Of a stretch of 64,000 nt of DNA, positions 1-7,857 are shown in pieces (position 1 is the stretch's first letter; each line of letters opens with the position of its first letter). The notes under the pieces were generated by a model. It had not been told where the DNA came from. It did no database searches and worked only from the letters and a program-made list of their open reading frames with translations. Location: assembly GCF_014396385.1 (NCBI RefSeq), contig NZ_CP060716.1:496001-560000 (forward strand). Direction: 5' to 3'. A program made the translations under genes and the position numbers. This DNA comes from Leucobacter denitrificans. Its GTDB lineage: Bacteria; Actinomycetota; Actinomycetes; Actinomycetales; Microbacteriaceae.

Positions 1-219
1 GCGAACGTGCTTCTCCTTGACGAGCCCACGAACAACCTTGACCCAGCGAGCCGCGAAGAAATCCTTGATGCACTCGCACATTTCAAGGGAGCCGTGGTGC
101 TCGTTTCTCACGACGCCGGCGCCGTTGAGGCACTCAACCCAGAGCGAGTGCTGATTATGCCCGAGGCAACTGAAGACCACTGGTCAAAGGAATACCTCGA
201 GTTAATCGAGCTCGCATAG
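1..219 (+). CDS. ABC-F family ATPase, C-terminal fragment
   Basis: This is the last 72 codons of an ATP-binding cassette protein whose start lies before the window. The frame is open from base 1. Visible are a Walker B motif ending in DEPTNNLD, the following D-loop, and the H-loop histidine in VSHD. The TNNLD wording and a short tail without a membrane domain fit the soluble ABC-F group (ribosome-associated or resistance ATPases) better than a transporter ATPase. Substrate or ribosomal role cannot be judged from this piece. It converges on the cutinase gene with a 10-base gap. Confidence 0.8.
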   Translation, partial: ANVLLLDEPTNNLDPASREEILDALAHFKGAVVLVSHDAGAVEALNPERVLIMPEATEDHWSKEYLELIELA

Positions 220-229
220 ACGGGCGTCG

Positions 230-1093
230 CTACGGAACGAGCTCATCGACCTCGTCTGGTTTCTCCCCAAAAGCTCCGTCGATTGGTGGAAGCAGTGAGA
301 TGACAAACGAAGCCCCATCTTGCTGCATACCGTTCTCGTAGTACGCAACGTGCCCTTCGTCTTCGAGCTCGAGCGAGCGTTGGCACACAAAATCGTTAAT
401 TACGCAGTAGTCCCGTATTCGATCGGCGTAAGTATTGAGGCTACCCTCGGGTCTCGGGAGCAGTCCGTTTACCCACTCTGTATACGAACCCGAGTCATAT
501 TCTTCGGTTCCCATGAACCTGGGGTTTCCATAAAACACAATTGCGCGGATCCTTGACTCTGCCTCGTGGCCGACCTCACCTACACGGGTGCCGACCAGGC
601 GAAACTCTGGGGCGGAGAGCGCGTCACCAATGACCAGCGCACCCTGTGAGTAGCCAAGCAGCACAAATTCCTGCTCGGGGCAGGCCTCGGCCTGAACGTT
701 GAGCGTGTCGATCAACAGTCGGGCTCCGTATGTGCCGCCCTCTTTGACGTCGGTATCCGCTGGGTAGTCGAGGTCTAGTTGTTGGGTCTGGTCGGGGCGG
801 GCCTCTGCGATGGCTCGCACAACCGGGCCGAGGAGCTGTCGCTTTCCAGGCTCACCCGTGCCACGCGCGGTAATGATCAGAATCCGGGTGCACTCCAGTG
901 AGTCAACAATTGGTTCTGGATGGAGGTCTGCGTCGTAAGTTGAGTCGGCCTCTGGGGGAGTGGCGTCTTCAGTCACCTCGGCGAGAGAATCACGTGTCGT
1001 TTGTGGATCGGGTGTAGACGCACAAGAAGTTAACAGCAGCGCAGCAATGAGTGAGGCGCCGACAGCTGTGAGTGTAAGTCTCACCCTATGCAT
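230..1093 (-). CDS. Cutinase-family secreted lipoprotein
   Basis: A 287-residue serine esterase of the cutinase (alpha/beta hydrolase) family, expected outside the membrane. The N-terminus is a lipoprotein signal with lipobox LTSC near residue 24, so the mature protein should be lipid-anchored. The nucleophile elbow GYSQG lies near residue 149; a family-typical D..C pair (NDFVC, about 234-237) and a histidine (EGHVAYY, about 248) supply the rest of the triad. I chose the ATG at 1093 because it overlaps the upstream SURF1 stop by 8 bases and puts the signal peptide at the start; an upstream ATG would add ten residues inside SURF1. Substrate (lipid ester or polyester) is unknown. Confidence 0.85.
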   Translation of the reverse strand: MHRVRLTLTAVGASLIAALLLTSCASTPDPQTTRDSLAEVTEDATPPEADSTYDADLHPEPIVDSLECTRILIITARGTGEPGKRQLLGPVVRAIAEARPDQTQQLDLDYPADTDVKEGGTYGARLLIDTLNVQAEACPEQEFVLLGYSQGALVIGDALSAPEFRLVGTRVGEVGHEAESRIRAIVFYGNPRFMGTEEYDSGSYTEWVNGLLPRPEGSLNTYADRIRDYCVINDFVCQRSLELEDEGHVAYYENGMQQDGASFVISLLPPIDGAFGEKPDEVDELVP

Positions 1094-1943
1094 CGAGCAG
1101 TGCGTCCTCTTCGTCAGCATCACTCAAGCCCCGACGCCGACGCCGCTCGGCTTGCTTCGCACTCATCTCACGCACCTGCTCGCTGCCCGCATTCAGGTTC
1201 TTGTATTCCTGACGTGCCGCGTAAGCAACTCCAATGCCAGCAATGATAATGAACACGTACCACTGCAGAGCATAGGAGAGATGCGGGCCCTCGTCTCTCT
1301 CGGGCCTCGGGGGAAGCACCCCGTGCTCTCCGCTAGGGGTCTCTGAGATGAGCATTCCGTAGGCGCCGGTCATAACCTCACCATCAAGGTCTAATACTTC
1401 CGCGATCTCAGAAAGATTAATGCTTGCGACAGAAAGACCGGTAGCGCTACGCCCGGCAATCTCAGGTTCACTCGCGCGAAGGCGCGCGACAACGGTGACC
1501 TCGCCTTGAGGTCGAGCAGGCAACGCAGTGAGAGCCTCATCGATTTCCGTACCGTTCGCGAGGATCCAGCCGCGATCCACAAAAAAGATACGACCATCGT
1601 GAGTGAGAAATGCGTCAATAATATTGGCGCCGACACCACTTGGCCCAGGCCGATTTCGGGCAAGAACCGCCTCACCTAAATAGCTTCCGGTCATCGTCAC
1701 GGAGAGCCACTTCTGTTCATCTTCATCAAACTTGTCAAGCTCTGGCAGTGCGGTACGAAGGTCCACTGCGGGCGCGTCGTAGTTGCGGTCAATTCGATCG
1801 ATCTCCGCGCGGGCTTCAGCACGTCGATCGAACTGCCAGTTGCCGAGATAAACACAAGCGATGGAGAACACGACGAACAACGCAAAATAGCCGATCCACC
1901 TGCGTGAACGTAGAAAGGTCCACCCGACCTGAACGTCACTCAT
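1086..1943 (-). CDS. SURF1-family cytochrome oxidase assembly protein
   Basis: A 285-residue membrane protein of the SURF1 family, which helps assemble haem-copper oxidase. It shows the family layout: an N-terminal transmembrane helix (about 13-33) followed by GNWQFDRR, a large outside domain with the RG(W) motif in VDRGWIL, and a second helix near the C-terminus (about 225-245) preceded by YALQWYVF. The tail is Arg/Ala-rich. It fits the aa3 oxidase genes encoded at 12-20 kb. The ATG at 1943 overlaps the preceding small gene by 8 bases, so translation is probably coupled. Confidence 0.9.
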   Translation of the reverse strand: MSDVQVGWTFLRSRRWIGYFALFVVFSIACVYLGNWQFDRRAEARAEIDRIDRNYDAPAVDLRTALPELDKFDEDEQKWLSVTMTGSYLGEAVLARNRPGPSGVGANIIDAFLTHDGRIFFVDRGWILANGTEIDEALTALPARPQGEVTVVARLRASEPEIAGRSATGLSVASINLSEIAEVLDLDGEVMTGAYGMLISETPSGEHGVLPPRPERDEGPHLSYALQWYVFIIIAGIGVAYAARQEYKNLNAGSEQVREMSAKQAERRRRRGLSDADEEDALLDA

Positions 1944-2187
1944 CTAGTGCACCTACCGCTACTACCTCGAGCGGGAAGTCTCGATCACTGAGAAATTCGC
2001 GCAACACCTTGAGGTGTACTTCACAAGCGAGCCACGTTTTTTTGCGATCTTCAGAATGAATCTTTGGATTTCTCCATAGGAGCGCCCAATCTGCGGCGTC
2101 GCGGCATCCCGCCCGCGAGCATGTGTAACGATGCTCGAGCGGAGCGCCGAGACTGACTCCCGGTAAGACCTCATTCACGCAGATCAT
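1936..2187 (-). CDS. Small Cys/His protein of unknown function
   Basis: An 83-residue protein with a CSRAGC pair (about residues 23-28) and a later LACEVH element (about 53-58), together a possible four-ligand metal site. The pattern WNNPK/RKTWLACEH recurs in small conserved actinobacterial proteins beside SURF1 genes; databases sometimes label them acetone carboxylase, without functional support that I know of. It lies in an overlapping DUF3099-this-SURF1-cutinase operon (17 bases upstream overlap, 8 downstream). The start could be a few codons later. Function not known. Confidence 0.7.
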   Translation of the reverse strand: MICVNEVLPGVSLGAPLEHRYTCSRAGCRDAADWALLWRNPKIHSEDRKKTWLACEVHLKVLREFLSDRDFPLEVVAVGALDE

Positions 2188-2590
2188 CCTCTGTGGTTAC
2201 TGAAGTTTCGTCAGAATTCGTGCCATTCGCCGTGCTTCTACGAACTGGATCTACATCGACGATAAGTATTTGATCTGCTTCGCCCTCATTCGGCGTCTGC
2301 GCAGCTGCGTTACCCATGAGTTGGTACGGCTCGGGGAGATCGTGCTTCACCTCACCACCGTGCTGTACGGCATTACCGATCATGACCGCAAACCAGGGGA
2401 GCACTATCGAACCGATCACCGGAACCACGATCCACCAACCGCGCACCCAAAAGAGTGACCCAACGCACACAACTCGCAGGGACATCGCGATGAAATACAT
2501 GCGCATGCGGTACGCACGATCTTCAACGGGGTTCACCCCTGCTGAGGTCACGCTGTAGCTCGGTACTGCGCCGTGATGAAACTTTGCCAT
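2171..2590 (-). CDS. DUF3099 family membrane protein
   Basis: A 139-residue protein with two closely spaced hydrophobic helices (about residues 30-50 and 52-75) and a charged, acidic C-terminal tail. Sequence before the helices (SVTSAG...DRAYRMRMYF) matches the DUF3099 pattern of actinobacteria. The start at 2590 is set by an AAGGAG Shine-Dalgarno sequence 5 bases upstream. It is first in the operon running to the cutinase gene and is divergent from fabG. Molecular role unknown. Confidence 0.8.
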   Translation of the reverse strand: MAKFHHGAVPSYSVTSAGVNPVEDRAYRMRMYFIAMSLRVVCVGSLFWVRGWWIVVPVIGSIVLPWFAVMIGNAVQHGGEVKHDLPEPYQLMGNAAAQTPNEGEADQILIVDVDPVRRSTANGTNSDETSVTTEDDLRE

Positions 2591-2673
2591 TAGCTCCTTC
2601 TTTGCACCTATCAGTTTATGCGCTGAGCAAGAGGGGCACCTGAGCGTACGGTGCATTCGCTAGGCTGATGGAC

Positions 2674-3393
2674 ATGAACGCAAGCATCACTCCGCGCACA
2701 GTGCTCATCACTGGTGGCAACCGAGGCATCGGCTTCGCAATTGCAGAACGCATGATCTCTGACGGCCACCGAGTCGCGGTAACTTCACGCTCGGGTGAGG
2801 GGCCAGAGGGCGCACTCACTGTACGCGCAGAAATGACTGACTACGCTTCCATTGACGCCGCGTTTACCGAGGTTGAAGCCAAGCTAGGTCCAGTAGAGGT
2901 CTTGGTGGCGAATGCCGGCATCACTCGCGACACACTTCTGCTCCGCATGTCAGAAGAAGAATTTACCGAGGTGATCGACACAAACCTCACCGGCACGTTC
3001 CGGGTAGTGAAGCGAGCCGCGAAGGGCCTGCTCAAGCAGCGCTTCGGTCGAGTTATTCTCATCTCCTCGGTCGTCGGTCTCTATGGATCGCCGGGACAGA
3101 TCAATTATTCGTCGTCAAAGGCAGCACTTGTTGGCTTCGCACGCTCGCTTACCCGAGAGCTCGGGGCACGCGGCATCACTGCCAATGTGATCGCTCCCGG
3201 CTTCATCGATACTGACATGACATCAGTGCTTCCCGAGGAACAGCAGGCAAAGTACCTGTCCTCGATACCGGCAGCGAGATTTGGTGATGTCGCAGAGATT
3301 GCAGGAGCAGCCTCGTTCCTTGCTGGAGACGATGCAGCATATATCAGTGGAGCAGTAATTCCGGTAGATGGTGGCCTTGGGATGGGGCACTGA
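2674..3393 (+). CDS. fabG: 3-oxoacyl-ACP reductase (SDR family)
   Basis: A 239-residue classical short-chain dehydrogenase that reduces 3-oxoacyl-ACP with NADPH in fatty-acid elongation. Visible are the Rossmann motif TGGNRGIG, NAG near residue 80, the catalytic Ser (ISS), and Tyr/Lys in YSSSK (about 145-149). The C-terminus ends GGLGMGH, as in actinobacterial FabG1/MabA proteins. A TAGGCT hexamer 7 bases before the ATG at 2674 suggests a leaderless transcript; an in-frame ATG at 2668 would add two residues. No inhA follows, unlike mycobacteria, so a reductase for another substrate cannot be excluded. Confidence 0.85.
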   Translation: MNASITPRTVLITGGNRGIGFAIAERMISDGHRVAVTSRSGEGPEGALTVRAEMTDYASIDAAFTEVEAKLGPVEVLVANAGITRDTLLLRMSEEEFTEVIDTNLTGTFRVVKRAAKGLLKQRFGRVILISSVVGLYGSPGQINYSSSKAALVGFARSLTRELGARGITANVIAPGFIDTDMTSVLPEEQQAKYLSSIPAARFGDVAEIAGAASFLAGDDAAYISGAVIPVDGGLGMGH

Positions 3394-3407
3394 CGTAGCC
3401 TGATGGT

Positions 3408-4217
3408 ATGACCTCCAATATTGCTCCAAGAAGTCGTACCCGAGTCGCCGTAGAGGCGCATTCACTCCGTGATCTTTACGAGAGTTCTGAGATTCTTCGC
3501 GTGGTGAACGTGTGGGATGCGGTCAGCACCAAGGTGGTCTCGGAACTCGCAAAGACGCGTGCGATCGCAACAGCAGGGCACGGTATTGCCGCCGCGCACG
3601 GGTACCCAGACGGCGAACACATTCCGTTCGAGTTGATGCTTGCGGCGCTCGAGCGGATCGTGTCTGCTACTGAACTTCCGGTAAGTGCCGACCTAGATGG
3701 CGGATTTGGAGACGCCGGTGAAGCTGTGCGCAGAGCCATCGGAGTAGGGATCTCGGGCGCAAACATCGAGGACCAACTTCGTCCCCTCAATGAATCTGTC
3801 GAAGTCATGCGTGCTGCAGTTCAGGCGGGGGAGAAGGAGGATGTGCCGTTTGTGCTCAATGCCCGAACTGACGCGCTCGTTAAGGGTGGGGATCGCCCGC
3901 GCGAGGACAGCATCGCTGACGCGATTGAGCGGGGTCGCGCATATCTTGATGTTGGTGCTCAGTGCATTTTTGTGCCGGGAGTTCTAACTGCTGACGAGAC
4001 CCGCACGCTTGTCGAAGGGATCGGCGTGCGACGAGTGAGCGTCATCGGGTTGCCGGGAGCTTTGACAGCTGCCGAATACGAAGCACTCGGTGTCGCACGT
4101 ATTTCATACGGTCCTATGCCTCAGAATGTCGCCCTCACATCGCTCAAGCGTCTCGGTGCCTCGCTCCTCGCAGACGGCGTCATTCCGGAGGACACTGAGA
4201 AACTCAACAACTTCTAG
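3408..4217 (+). CDS. Isocitrate lyase/PEP mutase superfamily enzyme
   Basis: A 269-residue TIM-barrel enzyme of the ICL/PEP mutase superfamily, which cleaves or forms C-C or P-C bonds next to a carboxylate. Family features are the SADLDGGFGD segment (metal-binding acids, about 98-107), GANIEDQ (about 123-129) and NARTDAL (about 157-163). The Cys-containing KKCGH loop of true isocitrate lyase is absent, so it is a shorter PEP-mutase-like lyase such as an oxaloacetate hydrolase or 2-methylisocitrate-lyase relative; I cannot pick one. TAGCCT sits 6 bases before the ATG. It follows fabG by 14 bases but appears to have its own promoter. Confidence 0.8.
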   Translation: MTSNIAPRSRTRVAVEAHSLRDLYESSEILRVVNVWDAVSTKVVSELAKTRAIATAGHGIAAAHGYPDGEHIPFELMLAALERIVSATELPVSADLDGGFGDAGEAVRRAIGVGISGANIEDQLRPLNESVEVMRAAVQAGEKEDVPFVLNARTDALVKGGDRPREDSIADAIERGRAYLDVGAQCIFVPGVLTADETRTLVEGIGVRRVSVIGLPGALTAAEYEALGVARISYGPMPQNVALTSLKRLGASLLADGVIPEDTEKLNNF

Positions 4218-4221
4218 TGCT

Positions 4222-4860
4222 TCACTGCAGTCGGTCGAGGAGGGGGATCGCAAGTGAGAGATCTCCCTTGATCGACTCATCTGCCTGCTCAATAACGATC
4301 GGTTTCGCGTTGTAGCCGATTCCCAGTTGAGCGACCTTCATCATGAGCAGGTCGTTGGCGCCATCGCCTATCGCAACAGTCGCACTCATTGGAGTTCCGC
4401 TCGTCGCTGCCCATTCCCTTAGTGTGTTTGCTTTGGCCTCGGCGTCGATAACTGGGCCTATAGTGCGCCCCGTTAGCTTCCCGTCCTCGATCTCAAGTCG
4501 GTTTGCACTCCAGTAATCAATTCCAAGATCGTCGGCAATAAGGTCGAGCACCTCGTGAAATCCACCCGATACCACGCCGACTTTGCCACCGCGGGAGTGA
4601 ACGTCTGAAATGAGTTCACGGATCCCGGGCGAGAGCCTCACTTTTGCGTAGACCTCATCAAATACAGACTGCGGAACACCTTCAAGTGTCGCCACCCGTT
4701 CCCTGAGGCTCTCCGCAAAATCGAGTTCGCCACGCATCGCCCGCTCAGTGACGGCAGCTACCTCCTTGCGAGTTCCTGCGGCCTCCGCAATGAGCTCAAT
4801 AACTTCGTCTTGGATTGTGGTGGAATCGCAGTCAAGAACCACGAGTGGTGAAACCGTCAT
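4222..4860 (-). CDS. serB: Phosphoserine phosphatase
   Basis: A 212-residue HAD-family phosphatase catalysing the last step of serine synthesis. Motif I is DCDSTT near residue 10, motif II Ser/Gly in VSGGFHEV, and motif III DGAND near residue 167. The cap region EAAGTRKEVAAVTERAM is typical of SerB. The protein lacks the N-terminal ACT domains of long SerB proteins such as mycobacterial SerB2, so serine feedback through ACT is not expected. TAGACT lies 6 bases upstream of the ATG. It is divergent from the ABC ATPase gene across only 29 bases. Confidence 0.9.
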   Translation of the reverse strand: MTVSPLVVLDCDSTTIQDEVIELIAEAAGTRKEVAAVTERAMRGELDFAESLRERVATLEGVPQSVFDEVYAKVRLSPGIRELISDVHSRGGKVGVVSGGFHEVLDLIADDLGIDYWSANRLEIEDGKLTGRTIGPVIDAEAKANTLREWAATSGTPMSATVAIGDGANDLLMMKVAQLGIGYNAKPIVIEQADESIKGDLSLAIPLLDRLQ

Positions 4861-4866
4861 GGCACC

Positions 4867-4882
4867 AGTCTAGAGATAGGCT
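4867..4882. promoter_or_regulatory. Divergent leaderless -10 elements for serB and ABC ATPase
   Basis: The 29-base spacer between two divergent starts contains TAGACT on minus (4872-4867), 6 bases before the serB ATG, and TAGGCT on plus (4877-4882), 7 bases before the ABC ATG. The two hexamers are four bases apart, so each promoter's -35 region would fall inside the other gene. Confidence 0.6.
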
Positions 4883-4889
4883 TGTTGCC

Positions 4890-5684
4890 ATGACGACCGT
4901 GCTGAGCCTCACCGACGCAAGCTATGTCCGTAACCAGCGCCCGATCCTCGACAGCGTAAGTTGGCAAGTCGATGACAGTGAGCGCTGGGTGGTCTTGGGC
5001 CCGAACGGTGCGGGCAAATCAACGATCCTCAAGCTTGCGACTGCTACAGACTTTCCAACTTCGGGCAGCGTTGATGTTTTGGAGGAGCGTCTCGGCAAAG
5101 TCGATGTATTTGAGCTCCGCACCCGCATTGGATTCGTGTCGAGCGCCACCGCTCGTCGAATCCCACCTCATGAAAAGGTGCGTGATGTAGTACTCACCGC
5201 GGCCTATGCAGTTGAGGGTCGCTGGAATGAGCAGTACGACGCAATTGATGTGAGGCAGGCCGACCGTGTGCTTGCGGAGTGGGATCTCCTGGAGCTGGCC
5301 GAACAGAATTTTGGCACGCTGAGTGATGGCGAGCAGAAACGTGTCATGATTGCGCGTTCTGTCATGACGGACCCTGAAGTTTTACTCCTTGATGAACCGA
5401 GTGCAAACCTCGATCTGGGCGCACGAGAGCGACTACTCCAAATGCTTTCGGGCTTTGCATCTTCACCGTTCTCACCCGCAATGGTTATGGTGACGCATCA
5501 CGTTGAAGAGATTCCTCCGGGGTTCACACATGTTTTGCTGGTGCGCGATGGCAAATTGTTGGCAGCTGGCCCAATTGAACAAACGCTTACGTCGGCAAAC
5601 CTTGAGGCAACTTTTGGGCTGCCGTTTGACCTCACACACGCGAACGGTAGATACGCTGCCGTGGCAAAACCGTCAGACACGTAA
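4890..5684 (+). CDS. ABC transporter ATP-binding protein
   Basis: A 264-residue single-domain ABC ATPase. Visible are Walker A GPNGAGKST (about 39-47), the LSDGEQKR signature (about 142-149), Walker B with LLLDEPSANLD (about 163-173) and the switch histidine in VTHHVEE. The wording is close to the ModF/YlmA-type ATPases. No permease is next to it, so its partner and substrate are unknown. ATG 4890 is preferred over earlier in-frame starts because upstream codons would run into serB and because TAGGCT sits 7 bases before it. Confidence 0.85.
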   Translation: MTTVLSLTDASYVRNQRPILDSVSWQVDDSERWVVLGPNGAGKSTILKLATATDFPTSGSVDVLEERLGKVDVFELRTRIGFVSSATARRIPPHEKVRDVVLTAAYAVEGRWNEQYDAIDVRQADRVLAEWDLLELAEQNFGTLSDGEQKRVMIARSVMTDPEVLLLDEPSANLDLGARERLLQMLSGFASSPFSPAMVMVTHHVEEIPPGFTHVLLVRDGKLLAAGPIEQTLTSANLEATFGLPFDLTHANGRYAAVAKPSDT

Positions 5685-5833
5685 TAGTAAATTAGGCACT
5701 GCGGGCAGTGGGAGAGTGCACGATATTGCTGTCTCATCTGCTAAGCTAGATCTTTGTGCGGTATTGCCGCGAGACTTCTGTGCTCGGCATCTGCCGACAG
5801 CGCAGCGAGAAGTAATAGATTCGAAGGATAGTC

Positions 5834-6082
5834 ATGAAGACCGAGATTCACCCCGAGTACAACGCCATCGTGTTCCGCGACCTTGCGTCGGGGGAGAGCT
5901 TCCTAACGCGTTCAACGCTCACCAGCGACAAGACGATCGAACTTGACGGCGTCACCTACCCTGTTATCGACGTGGAGATCTCGAGTGCCTCGCACCCGTT
6001 CTACACCGGTAAGCAGCGCATCATGGACTCGGCTGGTCGCGTTGAGAAGTTCAACCAGCGCTTCAAGGGCTTCGGCGCGTAA
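5834..6082 (+). CDS. rpmE2: 50S ribosomal protein L31, type B
   Basis: An 82-residue ribosomal protein L31. It begins MKTEIHPEY, carries [17 protein letters not shown] and ends in FNQRFKG, the type-B form. It lacks the paired cysteines of the zinc-binding type-A form. Type-B paralogues are often induced under zinc limitation by Zur, but I see no clear Zur box in the 149-base upstream region. A GAAGGA ribosome-binding site precedes the ATG and a strong hairpin follows the stop. Confidence 0.95.
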   Translation: MKTEIHPEYNAIVFRDLASGESFLTRSTLTSDKTIELDGVTYPVIDVEISSASHPFYTGKQRIMDSAGRVEKFNQRFKGFGA

Positions 6083-6119
6083 CGTTTTTCACTGGCGCTG
6101 CCAGTAGTTGCTTGCTCAG

Positions 6120-6153
6120 ATGGGCGAGAGATCGATCAAGATCTCTCGCCCAT
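6120..6153 (+). terminator. Terminator-like hairpin after rpmE2
   Basis: A perfect 14-bp stem (6120-6133 with 6140-6153) encloses a 6-base loop. No long T run follows, so termination on plus may be inefficient. It also lies just past the 3' end of the convergent exonuclease gene and could serve both strands. Confidence 0.75.
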
Positions 6154-6169
6154 CTGCGTTGTGTAGCGA

Positions 6170-6885
6170 CTATATGTGAACTGGCCAGGAACCCCTGGCC
6201 ACGAAGTTTGGATCACGCACCTTGCGCATATAGGCCTGAAAACTCTCCGCTTGCGCTAGTGCCCACCCCACCTGCAAATTGTGAAGTAGTTCGAGATCCC
6301 CAGGGAGCGAAGCTCCATACTTGGTAGCGATCCGTTGCAAGACACGCCCCGATGCGATTGCATCTTCTCCGGCGTCGTGAGCATTCCCAAGCTTCACACC
6401 GTAGTGCTCCGCAGCAGCTATAAGTGTGCGCTTACCCTTTCGAAATCGATCCACCTGCTTGTCGATGATGAGCGGATCGAGCACCGGCACCGGATCTAAA
6501 GCAACTATGTTGTGCCGACGTTGTTCGTGACGGAGCAGCGTCAGGTCATACGGTGCGTTGTAGACGACGAGCGGGAGACCCCTCTCAATCATCTCAGCAA
6601 TTCGTTCAGTGATCTGCTTCACACCGACCGTCGCATCGATGCCGCTCGAGCGTGCGATATCAGTCGAGATACCGTGTACTCGCACCGCTGCATCGGGTAT
6701 CTCAACGCCTGGATTAATCAACCAGTCGTATCGTTCGAGCACTTCACCCGCTTCGCCGATGACTGCGAGTGTTGCGCTCACTACGCGAGAAGAACTCGTG
6801 TCGATACCCGTCGTCTCGGTGTCGAATACTGCAAGCCGTGAGGCCCAAAGGGGAGTACTTCGTTCACGTCGATCCTTTCACTCAT
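6170..6885 (-). pseudogene. DEDDh 3'-5' exonuclease (DnaQ-like), frameshifted
   Basis: A DnaQ-type exonuclease whose reading frame is broken near its start. The main frame holds FDTETTG (about 6830-6804), NAPYDLT and the HDAGEDA motif: exo I, II and III of the DEDDh family. This frame has no usable start; it meets a TGA at about 6883 with no ATG, GTG or TTG between. The only good start, ATG 6885, is in another frame. Adding one base to the run of four G at 6850-6853 joins them into a 238-residue protein with ...LPLWASRLAVFDTETTG. Starting instead at the internal GTG 6781 would lose exo I. Either a real frameshift or a sequence error. Confidence 0.75.
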
Positions 6886-6969
6886 ACTGATGCTATCGAG
6901 CACGGACGACATTCAGCAGACGCACGTTCTTCGGGCGTTTTTGTGCAGGGGAGTACCAGCGGTGACCGG

Positions 6970-6975
6970 TAACAT
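6970..6975 (+). promoter_or_regulatory. Leaderless -10 hexamer before the hydrolase operon
   Basis: TAACAT stands exactly 6 bases before the GTG start at 6982, and no Shine-Dalgarno sequence fits in between. It would drive the hydrolase-TrmH-PAP2 operon. Confidence 0.55.
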
Positions 6976-6981
6976 TTTCTT

Positions 6982-7857
6982 GTGCCAGTGAACGAACCCC
7001 AGCTGATCCGCGTGCTCGGCGCCGACACTCGAAGCTGGACATACGGAGATCCAGACGGTGGACCGATTGTGTTCGTCCATGGGTTCCGCGGCGACCATCA
7101 CGGCTTAGACGGCATCGCCCGCGCCCTATCGGAATCAATGCCGGAGCTTCGGATTCACGTTCCCGATCTTCCAGGTTTCGGGGATTCGCCAGCGATACCG
7201 TCTCGAACTCACGACCTCTCGCTATTCGGTGAATGGTTACGCGAATATGCTCAGACTGTCGCACCACACGCAAGAACCATTCTCGGTCACTCCTTTGGTT
7301 CACTCGTGGTAGCAAGCGCTCTCAAGTCAGGGTTAACGGCTGCTCGCACGATCCTCATTAACCCAATTTCCTCTCCCGCGCTCAAGGGCCCGCAGGCAGC
7401 GCTCACCCAAGCTGCGATTCTTTACTACCGCGCCGCCGACGCACTTCCTGAACCTGCGGCTCGTGCATTGCTTGGTAACAAGCTCATTGTGCGCGGAATG
7501 AGCGAAGTCATGGCGAAGACGGGCGATCGGGAGCTACGTAAGTGGATTCACGACCAACACGAACAGTATTTTTCGCGCTTTGTCGACTCATCAACACTTC
7601 TCGAGGCGTTCCGAGCATCGGTGTCCCACACAGTCCCTGAGTTTGCTGGTGCTCTTACAATGCCCGTATTGCTCATCGCAGGGGAGAAGGACGACATCAC
7701 GCCTCTCGCGCACCAGCTCGACCTGCAGCGCATGTTGCCGAATGCTCAACTCCAAATATTTCCTGATACAGGTCACCTTGTTCATTATGAGGCCGTACCA
7801 GATGCAATTTTGGAAATCAGGTCTTTCCTACGCCGCACTGAGGAGCAGGCTGCGTGA
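6982..7857 (+). CDS. Alpha/beta hydrolase
   Basis: A 291-residue soluble alpha/beta hydrolase. The oxyanion region VHGFRG (about 32-37), nucleophile elbow GHSFGS (about 107-112), acid in GEKDDIT (about 234-240) and histidine in TGHLVHYE (about 260-267) form a complete triad. Substrate is not evident; close families include esterases and C-C bond hydrolases. First gene of an operon with 4-base overlaps to TrmH and then PAP2. The GTG start is supported by the leaderless -10 hexamer. Confidence 0.85.
   Translation: MPVNEPQLIRVLGADTRSWTYGDPDGGPIVFVHGFRGDHHGLDGIARALSESMPELRIHVPDLPGFGDSPAIPSRTHDLSLFGEWLREYAQTVAPHARTILGHSFGSLVVASALKSGLTAARTILINPISSPALKGPQAALTQAAILYYRAADALPEPAARALLGNKLIVRGMSEVMAKTGDRELRKWIHDQHEQYFSRFVDSSTLLEAFRASVSHTVPEFAGALTMPVLLIAGEKDDITPLAHQLDLQRMLPNAQLQIFPDTGHLVHYEAVPDAILEIRSFLRRTEEQAA

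Noticed and set aside
3408..4217. True isocitrate lyase
   Set aside because: The protein is about half the usual length and lacks the catalytic KKCGH loop.
6120..6153. Hairpin as a CRISPR-like or mobile repeat
   Set aside because: Single copy with perfect arms directly after a ribosomal gene; a terminator explains it.
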